A model generated the notes under the pieces. The model was not told the DNA's origin. It ran no database searches and saw nothing but the letters and a program-made list of their open reading frames with translations. This document shows positions 8,556 to 17,441 of a stretch of DNA of 64,000 nucleotides, in pieces; positions within the stretch are counted from its first letter, which is position 1; each line of letters opens with the position of its first letter. This DNA is from JAFAGX01 sp035623255. GTDB lineage: Bacteria; Acidobacteriota; Terriglobia; Terriglobales; Acidobacteriaceae. The stretch is from NCBI GenBank assembly GCA_035623255.1, contig DASPTU010000003.1:62001-126000 (forward strand). The letters run 5' to 3'. Position numbers and translations under genes: made by a program.

Positions 8556-9673
8556 ACCGCTGTCTCCTCGCGATCGGGCGTCTCGATCTGAACCAGAGGA
8601 TTGAAGGAATGGAGAGGACGCACGGGCTCATCCAACAAAGTCAAAGCCGAAGGATCTTCGTAGCGACTGGAGAAGACGGCCTTAGCAGTGCGCCACAGGC
8701 CGCCCAGCGAACTGAATGTGTCGTTGACTGCGGAGGCCTCGTAACCGCTATGAACCATGCAATTTGCGCACTTGGGATTACCCGATTCCGTTCCGTAGTG
8801 TTCCCATTCAGTTGTCGCCAAAAGTTCCTCGAAAGTATCGGTGTAGCCGTCCTGCAACAGGTAACAAGGCTTCTGCCAGCCAAAGACGTTGAACGTCGGC
8901 ATTCCCCAGGGCGTGCAAGGATAATCGCGCTTCCCCATCAGAAATTCGAGAAATAACGGCGACATATTAAACTGCCAACTCGCCTTACGGTTCGACAAGA
9001 TCGCCCGAAACAAGCGGCGCGTGCGGGCACGGCCGAGAAAATGGCTCTGGTCGGGAGCTTTCTCGTACGAATAGCCGGGTGAAAGCATCATGCCCTCTAT
9101 GCCGAGGTCCATCATTTCATCAAAGAATGCGCGCACACTCTTGGGGTCCGCGCCGTCAAAGAGTGTCGTGTTGGTCGTGACCCGGAATCCTCGGCTGAGA
9201 GCTTCTTTGATCCCTTCCAAGGCTTTGTCGTAACCGCCCTCCAGGCAAACCGAGAAATTGTGGTGTTCGCGCTGGCCGTCCATGTGGACCGAAAAAGTCA
9301 GGTACTTCGTCGGTTTGAAAACGTCGATCTTTTGTTTCAAAAGCAGCGCATTCGTGCACAGGTAAATGTATTTCTTGCGCGCGACCAACCCTTCGACGAT
9401 TTCTCCGATTTGCGGATGAAGCAGAGGCTCGCCGCCGGGGATGGCCACAGTGGGTGCACCACATTCCTCGACGGCTCGGAAGCACTCCTCTGGAGTAAGC
9501 TGCATCCTCAATACATGCGCAGGATATTGAATTTTGCCGCATCCAGCGCAGGCCAGATTGCAGCGGAACAGCGGCTCAAGCATGAGCACAAGCGGGTATC
9601 GCTTGCGTCCCTTAAGCTTTTGCCTGAGGACGTAGCTCGCTACCGTCCACGCTTGTGAAATGGGAACTGGCAT
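8552..9673 (-). CDS. hpnH: adenosyl-hopene transferase HpnH (radical SAM)
   Basis: 373 residues. The radical-SAM cluster motif CNLACAGC (Cys38, Cys42, Cys45) is preceded by LMLEPLFR, and AIPGGEPLLHPQIGEI gives the GGEP motif. A C-terminal Cys-rich SPASM-like stretch (CANCMVHSGYE) follows. HpnH joins a 5'-deoxyadenosyl radical to the hopene side chain to make adenosylhopane, the precursor of all extended (C35) hopanoids. GGAG lies about 10 nt before the ATG. It is separated from shc by a 114-nt gap holding a palindrome. Confidence 0.94.
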   Translation of the reverse strand: MPVPISQAWTVASYVLRQKLKGRKRYPLVLMLEPLFRCNLACAGCGKIQYPAHVLRMQLTPEECFRAVEECGAPTVAIPGGEPLLHPQIGEIVEGLVARKKYIYLCTNALLLKQKIDVFKPTKYLTFSVHMDGQREHHNFSVCLEGGYDKALEGIKEALSRGFRVTTNTTLFDGADPKSVRAFFDEMMDLGIEGMMLSPGYSYEKAPDQSHFLGRARTRRLFRAILSNRKASWQFNMSPLFLEFLMGKRDYPCTPWGMPTFNVFGWQKPCYLLQDGYTDTFEELLATTEWEHYGTESGNPKCANCMVHSGYEASAVNDTFSSLGGLWRTAKAVFSSRYEDPSALTLLDEPVRPLHSFNPLVQIETPDREETAV

Positions 9674-9696
9674 TCAGTCAAATCTCCAAGAGCTCT

Positions 9697-9787
9697 CAGC
9701 ACTCAGCGTCAGCATTCAGCCCTTCCGGCGCTTCTTAGCCCAGCACAAAGCCGGGGTGGCTGAGTGCCGATGGCTGATTGCTGACGC
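9697..9787. repeat. CTCAGC/GCTGA-type extragenic palindrome
   Basis: The hpnH-shc gap holds arms made of repeated CAGC(A/G)(C/T)TC units: left TCAGCACTCAGCGTCAGCA (9697-9715) and right GCTGAGTGCCGATGGCTGA (9759-9777) continuing to 9787. The arms are imperfect complements with an inner CCGG pair. It could fold as a hairpin in the shc-hpnH transcript and modulate read-through or mRNA stability. Similar in style to the 8035-8106 element but with a different unit. Confidence 0.5.
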
Positions 9788-11749
9788 CTATGTCCTCCCC
9801 GCCATCACCTTCTGATAATTCGTCAGCGCGATCAGGGGAAAATACTGCCGGTACATGTGGTACAGGAGATAAAACACCCGCGGGAAACCGGTACCGGTGT
9901 AATAGGGCTCGTCCCACGATCCATCTTTCTTCTGAGTCCGCAGCAGGTAAGCGATTCCCCGCGCCACGCAGTCGCTGCGAGTATCATTGGCGGCAAGCAA
10001 ACCCATTACCGCCCATGCGGTCTGCGACGGGGTGCTCGGTCCCACGCCCTTGGTTGTCGGGTCGTCATAAGAACCGCAGGTTTCGCCCCAGCCGCCATCG
10101 GGGTTCTGCATCATTCGCAGCCACTCCGCACCCTGCTGGACGTAAGGCTCGTGGTGATCAACGCCCATCGCTTCCAGGCCACGCAACACGAGCATGGTCC
10201 CGTAAATGTAGTTGACCCCCCAGCGGCCAAACCACGAGCCATCGCTTTCCTGCTCATCGCGAATAAACTGTATCGCTTTCTTGACCACCGCATGGTTCTT
10301 GTCATATCCGTAGGCCGCCAGCATTTCGAGGATGCGGCCGGTGATGTCGACCGTCGGGGGGTCAAGCATGGCATTGTGGTCGGCAAACGGGATTTGCTCG
10401 AACACCATCTTGTCATTGTTCTTATCAAACGACGCCCAGCCGCCGTTCTTGCACTGCATGGAAAAGATCCAGTCGATCGCCCGCTGTACCGACTCTCGCT
10501 GATAGCGTCCGTTCGGATGTTCGGCGTGCGTAAGTGCCAAACAGACCATGGCGCTATCGTCTACATCCGGATAGAACTCATTATTGAATTCGAAATACCA
10601 GCCGCCCGGCTGCCCTTTCTTGTTCTTCACCTTCCAATCGCCGGGCGTGCGCACCTGCTTCTGGAGAATCCAGTCCGCACATTTGACCATCCGCGGATCG
10701 CTTGTCGGAACTCCACTTTCACCCAACGCAAACAGAGCATAGGCAGTGTCCCAGACTGGGGATTTGCACGGCTGCATCCGGAACGTGTCTTGTTCTTCAA
10801 TGCCGAGCTTCTCGAACTCGTCCAATGCGCGGATGACTTGCGGATCGTCTACGGAATGGCCCAGGCAACGCAACGCGATAATGGAGTTCACGATTGAAGG
10901 GTAGATTGCCCCCAATCCGTCGCTCATCTCGAAGCGTTCCAACATCCATTTTTCCGCCTGCTTCAGTGCGATCGAGCGTAGCGGGCGAATGTGGACGGCT
11001 TCGAACCAATGCACCATACGGTCAAGGAAAAGGAAGAAATTCCGCCAGGAGACGAGCTTTTTCGACCAATGCAGGTGCATTCGCGATTTATCGCGACCGC
11101 CGACGAAAAGCTCATCAATTTTCATCTCGTCAGGGATTTTCTTGAAGGGCTTCTTGGCATAGCAGATCGACAGGGGCACGAGAATGGCCCGAGACCACGA
11201 CGAGATCTCGTAGATGTTGAACCAGAACCATTTGGGAAACAGGACAATCTCTGGCGGTATCGCCGGCACGGCGTCGTAATCGTACTGGCCGAGGAAGCAG
11301 AGGTAGATCTTGGTAAAGGTATTAACCTCGGTGACGCCTCCCAGTTCCAAAATTCTCTTGCGCGCTCGTTCCAGGGCTGGGTGGTCAGGCTTGTATCCCG
11401 CCAGCTTCAGACCAAAGTACGCTTTTACCGAAGCACTGATATTCGATGGGCCTCCAGCGTAGATGCCCCAGCCGCCGTCCTCGTTTTGATGGCGCAGAAT
11501 GTAATTGGCGCACTTTTGAAAGCGCTCCTGATCTACTATGCCGAGCAACGTGTGCAAAAGGATGTAGTCCGATTCCAGTGTGGTGTCGGCTTCCAATTCT
11601 CCGCACCAATAGCCTTCTTCATGCTGTTTGGAAAAAAGGAACTTGCGGGCGCCATCGATAGCTGCAGCCGCTCGGCTGGCAAGATCATCGATTTTTCCGA
11701 GGTGCATTTGCGGCGCTGTGGCCGGAATTGACGGGGAGGTATTGTCCAT
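9788..11749 (-). CDS. shc: squalene-hopene cyclase
   Basis: 653 residues, normal for the family. The catalytic DxDD motif is DVDDSA near residue 396, followed by several QW repeats such as QNPDGGWGETCGSYDD and QKKDGSWDE that stabilise the alpha-toroid. NEDGGWGIY and CKNGGWASF are further QW repeats. The enzyme cyclises squalene to hopene on the membrane surface. The C-terminal GTGFPRVFYLLYHMYRQYFP is the conserved end of bacterial cyclases. It lies 9 nt after ispH and upstream of hpnH in the operon. Confidence 0.97.
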   Translation of the reverse strand: MDNTSPSIPATAPQMHLGKIDDLASRAAAAIDGARKFLFSKQHEEGYWCGELEADTTLESDYILLHTLLGIVDQERFQKCANYILRHQNEDGGWGIYAGGPSNISASVKAYFGLKLAGYKPDHPALERARKRILELGGVTEVNTFTKIYLCFLGQYDYDAVPAIPPEIVLFPKWFWFNIYEISSWSRAILVPLSICYAKKPFKKIPDEMKIDELFVGGRDKSRMHLHWSKKLVSWRNFFLFLDRMVHWFEAVHIRPLRSIALKQAEKWMLERFEMSDGLGAIYPSIVNSIIALRCLGHSVDDPQVIRALDEFEKLGIEEQDTFRMQPCKSPVWDTAYALFALGESGVPTSDPRMVKCADWILQKQVRTPGDWKVKNKKGQPGGWYFEFNNEFYPDVDDSAMVCLALTHAEHPNGRYQRESVQRAIDWIFSMQCKNGGWASFDKNNDKMVFEQIPFADHNAMLDPPTVDITGRILEMLAAYGYDKNHAVVKKAIQFIRDEQESDGSWFGRWGVNYIYGTMLVLRGLEAMGVDHHEPYVQQGAEWLRMMQNPDGGWGETCGSYDDPTTKGVGPSTPSQTAWAVMGLLAANDTRSDCVARGIAYLLRTQKKDGSWDEPYYTGTGFPRVFYLLYHMYRQYFPLIALTNYQKVMAGRT

Positions 11750-11758
11750 GTAAATCGC

Positions 11759-12742
11759 TTACTCCACAGCTGCTCCTGCAGGTGCGCTGGCGATCGCTTC
11801 CACGATCTCGGGAGGCAATCCAAAGCGCACGTTTTCGGGCATCACTTCCACTTCTTGCACGTTGTCAAAACCCTTTGTGCCCAGGAACTCCACCACTTCC
11901 TGCACCAGGCATTCCGGAGCCGAGGCTCCTGCGGTTAAGGCGATGGTTTTCACGCCTTGCAACCACGCCGATTGAATATCACGGTAGCTATCTATTAGAT
12001 GCGAACTGGTGCCTAAGTTGCGCGCTACCTCGACCAGCCGATTGGAGTTGGAGCTGTTGTCCGAGCCCACAACCAGCAAGAGATCTGCCTCAGAAGCTAC
12101 CTGCTTTACTGCAACTTGGCGGTTCTCCGTTGCATAACAAATGTCCTGAGCAGCGGGCCCCTTGATGTTGGGGAACCGCTTGCGCAGCGCCGAGATAATG
12201 TCCTTTGTCTCGTCCAGGCTGAGCGTAGTTTGGGTCAGGTAAGCAATGCGGTTCGGATCAGGGACTGTGAGCGATTGCACCTGCTCAGGCGAGCCCACAA
12301 CCTGAGTTACGAGCGGCGCTTCACCGAGAGTTCCGATCACCTCGTCGTGGTCGCGGTGGCCGATCAAGATCAGGGAATAGCCTTCTTTGGCGAACTTGAC
12401 CGCCTCCACGTGGACCTTGGTGACGAGAGGGCAAGTGGCGTCAATCACCCGCAGGCCACGATGCTCGCTCGCGTCCCGCACTTCCGGCGAGACTCCATGG
12501 GCGCTGTAGATAACACGTTCGCCGTTGGGAACTTCGTCCACGCTATCGACGAAGATGGCACCCTTGGCCTGAAGTTCCTCAACCACAAAACGATTGTGGA
12601 CGATCTCCTTCCGGACGTAGATAGGTGGCCCGAAAGCTTCCAGGGCGATGCGCACGATGTCAATCGCCCGCACCACCCCGGCACAAAACCCGCGCGGTTT
12701 TAACAAAAGCAGTGTCTTGCCGTTTTCTTTGAACACGGTCAC
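11759..12742 (-). CDS. ispH: 4-hydroxy-3-methylbut-2-enyl diphosphate reductase IspH
   Basis: 327 residues from a GTG. The three cysteines that bind the [4Fe-4S] cluster are visible in KPRGFCAGVVRAID, IDATCPLVTKVH and AQDICYATENRQ; the ending TAGASAPECLVQEVV is also typical. It catalyses the last MEP-pathway step to IPP and DMAPP in the cytoplasm. As first gene of the minus-strand operon it supplies isoprenoid units for the squalene-hopene genes downstream, so precursor supply and hopanoid synthesis are probably co-transcribed. A second ispH elsewhere cannot be excluded. Confidence 0.95.
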   Translation of the reverse strand: MTVFKENGKTLLLLKPRGFCAGVVRAIDIVRIALEAFGPPIYVRKEIVHNRFVVEELQAKGAIFVDSVDEVPNGERVIYSAHGVSPEVRDASEHRGLRVIDATCPLVTKVHVEAVKFAKEGYSLILIGHRDHDEVIGTLGEAPLVTQVVGSPEQVQSLTVPDPNRIAYLTQTTLSLDETKDIISALRKRFPNIKGPAAQDICYATENRQVAVKQVASEADLLLVVGSDNSSNSNRLVEVARNLGTSSHLIDSYRDIQSAWLQGVKTIALTAGASAPECLVQEVVEFLGTKGFDNVQEVEVMPENVRFGLPPEIVEAIASAPAGAAVE

Positions 12743-12787
12743 AATCCTGTAAGATTACACTTCCCCACTCTTGGGTTCATTCTAAAC

Positions 12788-12814
12788 CTTATAGAAAAGA
12801 ACCATCCTGGTCAA
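12788..12814 (-). promoter_or_regulatory. candidate sigma-70 promoter of the ispH-hpn operon
   Basis: On the minus strand TTGACC (12814-12809) is followed after 15 bp by TATAAG (12793-12788), about 45 bp before the ispH GTG. Each box matches the consensus at 5 of 6 positions, but the spacer is shorter than the optimum of 17, so activity is uncertain. No other promoter-like site was found in the 161-bp gap. Confidence 0.4.
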
Positions 12815-12903
12815 TGTAACGCGCTGAAATTGAGAGGATTAGCAGTGGGTGGGGATTGTGGGCAGCGAACGGGAATCCGGCAACACGATGAGTTTCTCCA
12901 GGG

Positions 12904-13287
12904 TCACCAGATTCGCCTGATGTCATAGCGATCAAGAACAGGATCCGCACTCAAGACCGGAATGCCTAGATCCTGGGCCTGTGCCACCAACACACGATCG
13001 AAGGGATCACGATGATGTCTGGGTAACATGCCTGCCCTAACTGCCTGCGGCAAGCTGATCGGGAGTTCCGCGAATCCCTCCTCGGCTAGGTGGCTGGCCA
13101 AATCTGAGATGAGTGGCAGCGCATCGACCTTACCTAGATTGACCTTAATGGCTAATTCCCACGCGACTGCGGCAGAAACAAAGATGCTGTTGCTCGAGCT
13201 CTGCAGCAGTGAGTATGCCCTTTGGGAGAGCCTGGATGGGTCGTCAAACCACCAGATCAGCGCATGCGTATCGAGCAACAGCCTCAT
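12904..13287 (-). CDS. vapC: PIN-domain toxin, VapC-like
   Basis: 127 residues, a full PIN domain. Acidic metal-binding residues are visible in LLLDTHALIWWFDD at the N-terminus, VAWELAIKV in the middle and HHRDPFDRVLVAQA in the C-terminal half. PIN toxins of this size are Mg-dependent ribonucleases. The start overlaps the stop of the upstream antitoxin by 4 nt, the usual antitoxin-first arrangement. RNA target unknown. It lies between the ispH operon and recN and looks like a small acquired module. Confidence 0.88.
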   Translation of the reverse strand: MRLLLDTHALIWWFDDPSRLSQRAYSLLQSSSNSIFVSAAVAWELAIKVNLGKVDALPLISDLASHLAEEGFAELPISLPQAVRAGMLPRHHRDPFDRVLVAQAQDLGIPVLSADPVLDRYDIRRIW

Positions 13288-13517
13288 TCGAAGCCTAACT
13301 CGTCCAGTTCCCGATCCGTCAGTGGATCAAAGGCATCCTCAGCATACGAGATTTGCCCCTTGAACTTACCCGGCATTCGCTTCTTGCTCGCGGCGCCGAT
13401 GGCAACCAGTCGTGCGACGGGCTTTTTTCCGCGCGCGATGATTACCTCCTTGCCTTCGGATGCCTCCTGAAGCAATCGCGAGAGATTGGTCTTCGCTTCG
13501 TGGACCGTGTACTCCAT
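13284..13517 (-). CDS. Phd/YefM-type antitoxin of the VapC pair
   Basis: 77 residues. The N-terminus YTVHEAKTNLSRLLQEASEG with GKKPVARLV is the Phd/YefM fold that dimerises and binds DNA; the acidic C-terminal tail (YAEDAFDPLTDRELDELG) would wrap the toxin. ATG at 13517. The promoter and twin operator lie immediately upstream, and the predicted transcript begins only a few bases before the ATG. Classified by fold as Phd/YefM although paired with a PIN toxin, a common combination. Confidence 0.87.
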   Translation of the reverse strand: MEYTVHEAKTNLSRLLQEASEGKEVIIARGKKPVARLVAIGAASKKRMPGKFKGQISYAEDAFDPLTDRELDELGFE

Positions 13518-13519
13518 AG

Positions 13520-13555
13520 TTAGCTAAGTATATTAGCTAAGAATGCATGGGTCAA
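13520..13555 (-). promoter_or_regulatory. antitoxin promoter with twin palindromic operator
   Basis: Minus strand: TTGACC (13555-13550), 17-bp spacer, TATACT (13532-13527), a strong sigma-70 match. Two copies of the perfect palindrome TTAGCTAA (13520-13527 and 13533-13540), 13 bp centre to centre, flank the -10 box, as expected for antitoxin autoregulation. The predicted start site, near 13520, is only about 2-4 nt before the ATG at 13517, so the mRNA would be leaderless or nearly so. Confidence 0.8.
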
Positions 13556-13562
13556 GCTTATT

Positions 13563-15260
13563 TCAGGCGTTCGCCTTAAGCAGCTGCTCGGCGTGCTTGC
13601 GCGAGGTCTCAGTCAGCTTGGCGCCGCTTAACATGCGAGCAACTTCTTCGGTGCGCTCTTCGCCGGTGATCAGCCGGACCGTGGTTTTGGCGCGCTGGCC
13701 TGTGACGCGCTTCTCGGTGAGGTAATGCTGGTCGGCAAAGGTTGCGATTTGCGGAAGGTGAGTGACGCAGAGAACCTGGTTGCCACGCGAGAGCGCTTTC
13801 AGTTTCCGGCCAACCGCCTCTGCCGCCCTCCCGCCGATACCGGTATCGATTTCGTCAAAGATGAGCGTGCGCTTCGGAGACCAGGGCACACGTGCCACGC
13901 GGGTCTTGCTGATTCCCGCTTCTACGCTCGCCTTCAACGCAAGCATGACACGCGATAACTCGCCGCCCGAGGCGATTTGTTCCAGCGGCCGCGCTGGTTC
14001 GCCAGGATTGGTTGAGATGAGATAAACAACCTGGTCGAACCCTGATGCCGTCCAGTTCACTTTTTCATCGCCTCCGCCGACCTCGATACGGAAAGTCGAT
14101 TTCATGGCGAGATCGTTGATTTCAACCTCCACGATCTTTTCTAAGTTGCGCGCCGCCTCATAGCGTTTTGAGGAAGCCGCCTGCGCGGCCTGGAGATATT
14201 CTTGCGCGGCCTTGCTCAAGTCGCTCCTGAGCTTCTCGAGAATTTCATCCTTGTTCTCCATCTCTGAAAGCTTGCGGCACACTTCCTCACCCAAGCGGAT
14301 TACATCGTCGAGGGTAGGTCCGTACTTACGCTTCACGCGATCTAACAGAGCCAAGCGATCCTCGACCTCAGCCAAGTACTCTGGGGAGGCTTGAATGCCG
14401 CCAGCGTAGTCGCGCAGCGTCGCCCCGACATCTTCTACGCTGATGCGAGCGGAATCGATTGCCGCCAGTGCTTCCTGAAATCTCGGCTCATAGCGCGCGA
14501 GTTCCTCGATGTGCTTCTGCGCCGAACGCAGTGAAGAAGAAGTCGAGGTGGGGCCTTCATAGAGAAGGTCGAAGGCGTTCATGGCAGCGCCGTAGATTTT
14601 CTCGGCGTTCGCCAATACACGCTTCTCGGCTTCGAGTCGTTCATCCTCCCCTGGTTGCAGTTTGGCATCTTCAATCTCGCGCTGTTGAAAAGTCCACAGA
14701 TCCAAGAGTCGCAGTCGGTCCTGCTCGTCACGCCGGAGATCCTCGATCCGCCCGGCAATTTGCTTCCAGTGCGCAAAAGCTTGACCCAGTGTTTCGAGCT
14801 GAGTTCCGGCGTAGGCGTCGAGCAATTCGAGGCGCGCGGCTCCATCGAAAGAAACCAGCGATTCATTCTGCGCGTGAATTGTAGCCAGATACGGCGCGAG
14901 CTGACGCAGAACGGCCACCGTTGCGGGTTGGTTGTTAACGAAGACTCGTCCCTTGCCACCAGATGCGATTTCTCGCCGCAGGATTATGGAACCGTCTTCG
15001 GAATCGAGTCCGTTTTCTTCAAGGATCGGCGCTACGGTTTGAGCAGAGTTGATCTCAAATACCGCGGAGACAACGGCGCGTTCGGCTCCCTCGCGAATGA
15101 TGTTGCTGGATGCTTTCGCTCCCAGAAGAAGGGCCAGCGCGTCAATCAAAATGGATTTTCCGGCTCCGGTCTCGCCGGTCAGCAGATTCAGGCCCGCAGC
15201 AAACTCTACGGCCACGTTGTCGATGACCGCATAGTTTTCGAGCCGCAGTTCGGCGAGCAC
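13563..15260 (-). CDS. recN: DNA repair protein RecN
   Basis: 565 residues, SMC-like ATPase. Walker A is LLTGETGAGKSILIDAL near residues 28-44 and Walker B is TLIFDEIDTGIGGRAAEAVG in the C-terminal half, with the ABC signature SGGELSRVMLALK before it. The middle is a long charged coiled coil. RecN gathers double-strand break ends and aids recombination in the cytoplasm. The start LAELRLENYAVID is the conserved beginning; the ORF-start codon is non-ATG or follows a weak site. Monocistronic as far as seen. Confidence 0.95.
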   Translation of the reverse strand: MLAELRLENYAVIDNVAVEFAAGLNLLTGETGAGKSILIDALALLLGAKASSNIIREGAERAVVSAVFEINSAQTVAPILEENGLDSEDGSIILRREIASGGKGRVFVNNQPATVAVLRQLAPYLATIHAQNESLVSFDGAARLELLDAYAGTQLETLGQAFAHWKQIAGRIEDLRRDEQDRLRLLDLWTFQQREIEDAKLQPGEDERLEAEKRVLANAEKIYGAAMNAFDLLYEGPTSTSSSLRSAQKHIEELARYEPRFQEALAAIDSARISVEDVGATLRDYAGGIQASPEYLAEVEDRLALLDRVKRKYGPTLDDVIRLGEEVCRKLSEMENKDEILEKLRSDLSKAAQEYLQAAQAASSKRYEAARNLEKIVEVEINDLAMKSTFRIEVGGGDEKVNWTASGFDQVVYLISTNPGEPARPLEQIASGGELSRVMLALKASVEAGISKTRVARVPWSPKRTLIFDEIDTGIGGRAAEAVGRKLKALSRGNQVLCVTHLPQIATFADQHYLTEKRVTGQRAKTTVRLITGEERTEEVARMLSGAKLTETSRKHAEQLLKANA

Positions 15261-15375
15261 CGGCAGTCCTGAGATGAAGAAGCTGAGCGCAGCATAGCAT
15301 GAAAAACGTAAGGCGCCACTTCAGTTATCGGGCAACGAGGGGGGCCTGGCAAAGAACCAGCCTTCAATCCGGAAG

Positions 15376-15414
15376 AACTGGGTCCCGTCGTATTGCGGAC
15401 GGCAGGGCCCAGTT
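15376..15414. repeat. strong inverted repeat in the recN-PRC gap
   Basis: AACTGGGTCCC (15376-15386) pairs with GGGCCCAGTT (15405-15414), with one bulged T, and an inner GTC/GAC pair shortens the loop. It lies in the 176-bp gap between the recN start and the 3' end of the PRC-barrel gene. No T-tract follows on the minus strand, so it is not a typical intrinsic terminator; it may protect the mRNA 3' end. Confidence 0.45.
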
Positions 15415-15436
15415 TGGGATGAAGCGATCTCCCGTC

Positions 15437-16096
15437 CTAACCCGCTTTTCTCTCTGGGACGGCGCTCTCGTCATCGCAGCTGGGACAATCGATGGTGAGA
15501 TCGCGATAGTGCTGGCGTAACAAGCTCTCGAAGGTCAGCCAGCGCGAACCAATCCCAGCGGGACCATCCTGAATCGTTATTTCGTCCGTCCCGGCAGGGA
15601 TAATGCGTTCACTGGGCCTGCGATTTTCTTCCTCGCTGATCTGGCTGCCAATGGAATTGGCCGCTGGCGGCATTTCGTCGTCAGTTGGTGTAACGTCGTG
15701 ATCGCTTCCCGTTCGGTGCTGCACAGGGCCGTTCACCCAAGCTGCGTGGTAGCGGTTCTCGTAGTCCCGCCAGCGGTCTTCCGAATGAATATCGGATTCC
15801 GCGTACGGTGGAAAACTTTCGATCTGTTTCTTGTCAAGATCGGCGGCGAAGTCGTCCTTGTGCCTGGCGCTTTGGTGAAGCTGCTGAGGAGGCACCAGAA
15901 ACTTTCTGCTAGAAAGCCACCATCCGGTGTCGACAACAATGTATCGAACCTGGCCTGTGCTGTGATCAAAAATTACGTCATCAATCTTTCCCAGCTTCTC
16001 CTCATTGCGCCCGTAAACGCTGGCTCCGCGAATATCCCCATAAGGGGCTTGCTCCTCGGAAAAGCGATAGTTCTGCAGAGTACCCAGATGTGCCAT
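15437..16096 (-). CDS. PRC-barrel domain protein
   Basis: 219 residues from the ATG at 16096, chosen because AAAGGAG lies 6 nt before it; a longer frame to 16246 lacks a ribosome site. Residues 15-70 form a PRC barrel (DIRGASVYGRNEEKLGKIDD, FDHSTGQVRYIVVDTGWWL). The rest is polar and disordered-looking, with YENRYHAAWVNG and, at the C-terminus, FESLLRQHYRDLTIDCPSCD carrying a CxxC. PRC barrels occur in ribosome maturation, photosynthetic and stress proteins; here the function is unknown, likely cytoplasmic. Confidence 0.82.
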   Translation of the reverse strand: MAHLGTLQNYRFSEEQAPYGDIRGASVYGRNEEKLGKIDDVIFDHSTGQVRYIVVDTGWWLSSRKFLVPPQQLHQSARHKDDFAADLDKKQIESFPPYAESDIHSEDRWRDYENRYHAAWVNGPVQHRTGSDHDVTPTDDEMPPAANSIGSQISEEENRRPSERIIPAGTDEITIQDGPAGIGSRWLTFESLLRQHYRDLTIDCPSCDDESAVPERKAG

Positions 16097-16247
16097 AGCG
16101 GCTCCTTTGTGAGTGTCAGCCACTCGTTCAGCTGCAAAATTTCCTACAGCGCGCTTTAGATGCGATTTCCGTGAAGGCAGCCAATCTACAGTAAAAAACC
16201 TGTTAATCCACAAGGTGCCTGTGCACGACGACGCAGGTGTCTTCATC

Positions 16248-16253
16248 TATAAT
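16248..16253 (+). promoter_or_regulatory. -10 element upstream of tolQ
   Basis: A perfect TATAAT at 16248-16253 precedes the ATG at 16279 by 25 bp. The region where a -35 box would lie (about 16225-16230) is weak. A start site near 16260 would lie downstream of the GTG at 16237, which favours the ATG at 16279 as the tolQ start. Confidence 0.5.
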
Positions 16254-16278
16254 CACGAAAGATATTTCTCCTAACCAA

Positions 16279-17012
16279 ATGCATTTGTCCTTATTGTTCA
16301 CAGTCTTAGTGGGCGGCGAAATTGTCGACCTCGTGGGGGAAACTGGTGCAGTCGCCAAGGTTGTCCTGGTAATTCTTCTGGTATTCAGTGTGATCTCCTG
16401 GGCGATCATCCTTTCCAAATGGAGTTTGTTGCGGCGGGCCCGCATCCAGAGCGGACGCTTTCTGCGGGCCTTTCGCAAGGCCCAGCGCCTCACAGATATG
16501 GCGGCAGTGGCCGACCAGTTTCGCCCGAGCCCGCTGGTAGCGGTCTTTGAAGGAGGGTTCGAGGAATACCGGCGCCAGGGTGCGGTTTCCAATGGGGCGG
16601 TAAAAAATTCCACCTCCATTCAGCGGGCGATGCAGATCGCCTCTTCTGAAGAACTGACACGCTTTGAACGGAACCTGCCCTGGCTGGCCATTACCGGGGC
16701 TGTTACCCCATTTGTTGGCCTATTCGGTACGGTTTGGGGAATTATTGACGCTTTTCACGGACTGGGGACCGCGGGCGCGGCCACATTGCGGGCAGTCGCC
16801 CCTGGAATTTCCGAGGCACTCATCACCACCGCAGCCGGCTTGGTGGCCGCGATTCCGGCCGTTATTGCCTACAACCTGATTGGCAGCTCGATCCGGACCT
16901 TCGCCGCCCGCGGCGACGACTTTGCCCTCGAAATGCTCAATGCGGTGGAGCGCGCACAACCGCCACAGGCACAAACGAGTTACCGCGCGTTGGAACCGGA
17001 GGTGCGGCGTTA

Positions 17013-17013
<1 letters not shown>
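16279..17013 (+). CDS. tolQ: TolQ/ExbB-type proton channel protein
   Basis: 244 residues from the ATG at 16279; an in-frame GTG at 16237 is less likely because the candidate start site falls after it. Three membrane helices: VLVILLVFSVISWAIILSKW near the N-terminus, then LAITGAVTPFVGLFGTVWGI and LITTAAGLVAAIPAVIAYN after a cytoplasmic loop, the classic MotA/TolQ/ExbB layout. TolQ with TolR forms the inner-membrane motor that drives TolA and Pal. First gene of the Tol-Pal operon; its TAA overlaps the ATG of tolR (TAATG). Confidence 0.92.

Positions 17014-17424
<411 letters not shown>

Positions 17425-17441
<17 letters not shown>

Noticed and set aside
10991..11731. 246-residue plus-strand frame antisense to shc
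   Set aside because: Shadow of the squalene-hopene cyclase coding sequence; no supported start or domain.
15299..15520. 73-residue plus-strand frame in the recN-PRC gap
   Set aside because: No ribosome site, overlaps the 3' end of the PRC-barrel gene and covers the inverted repeat at 15376-15414.
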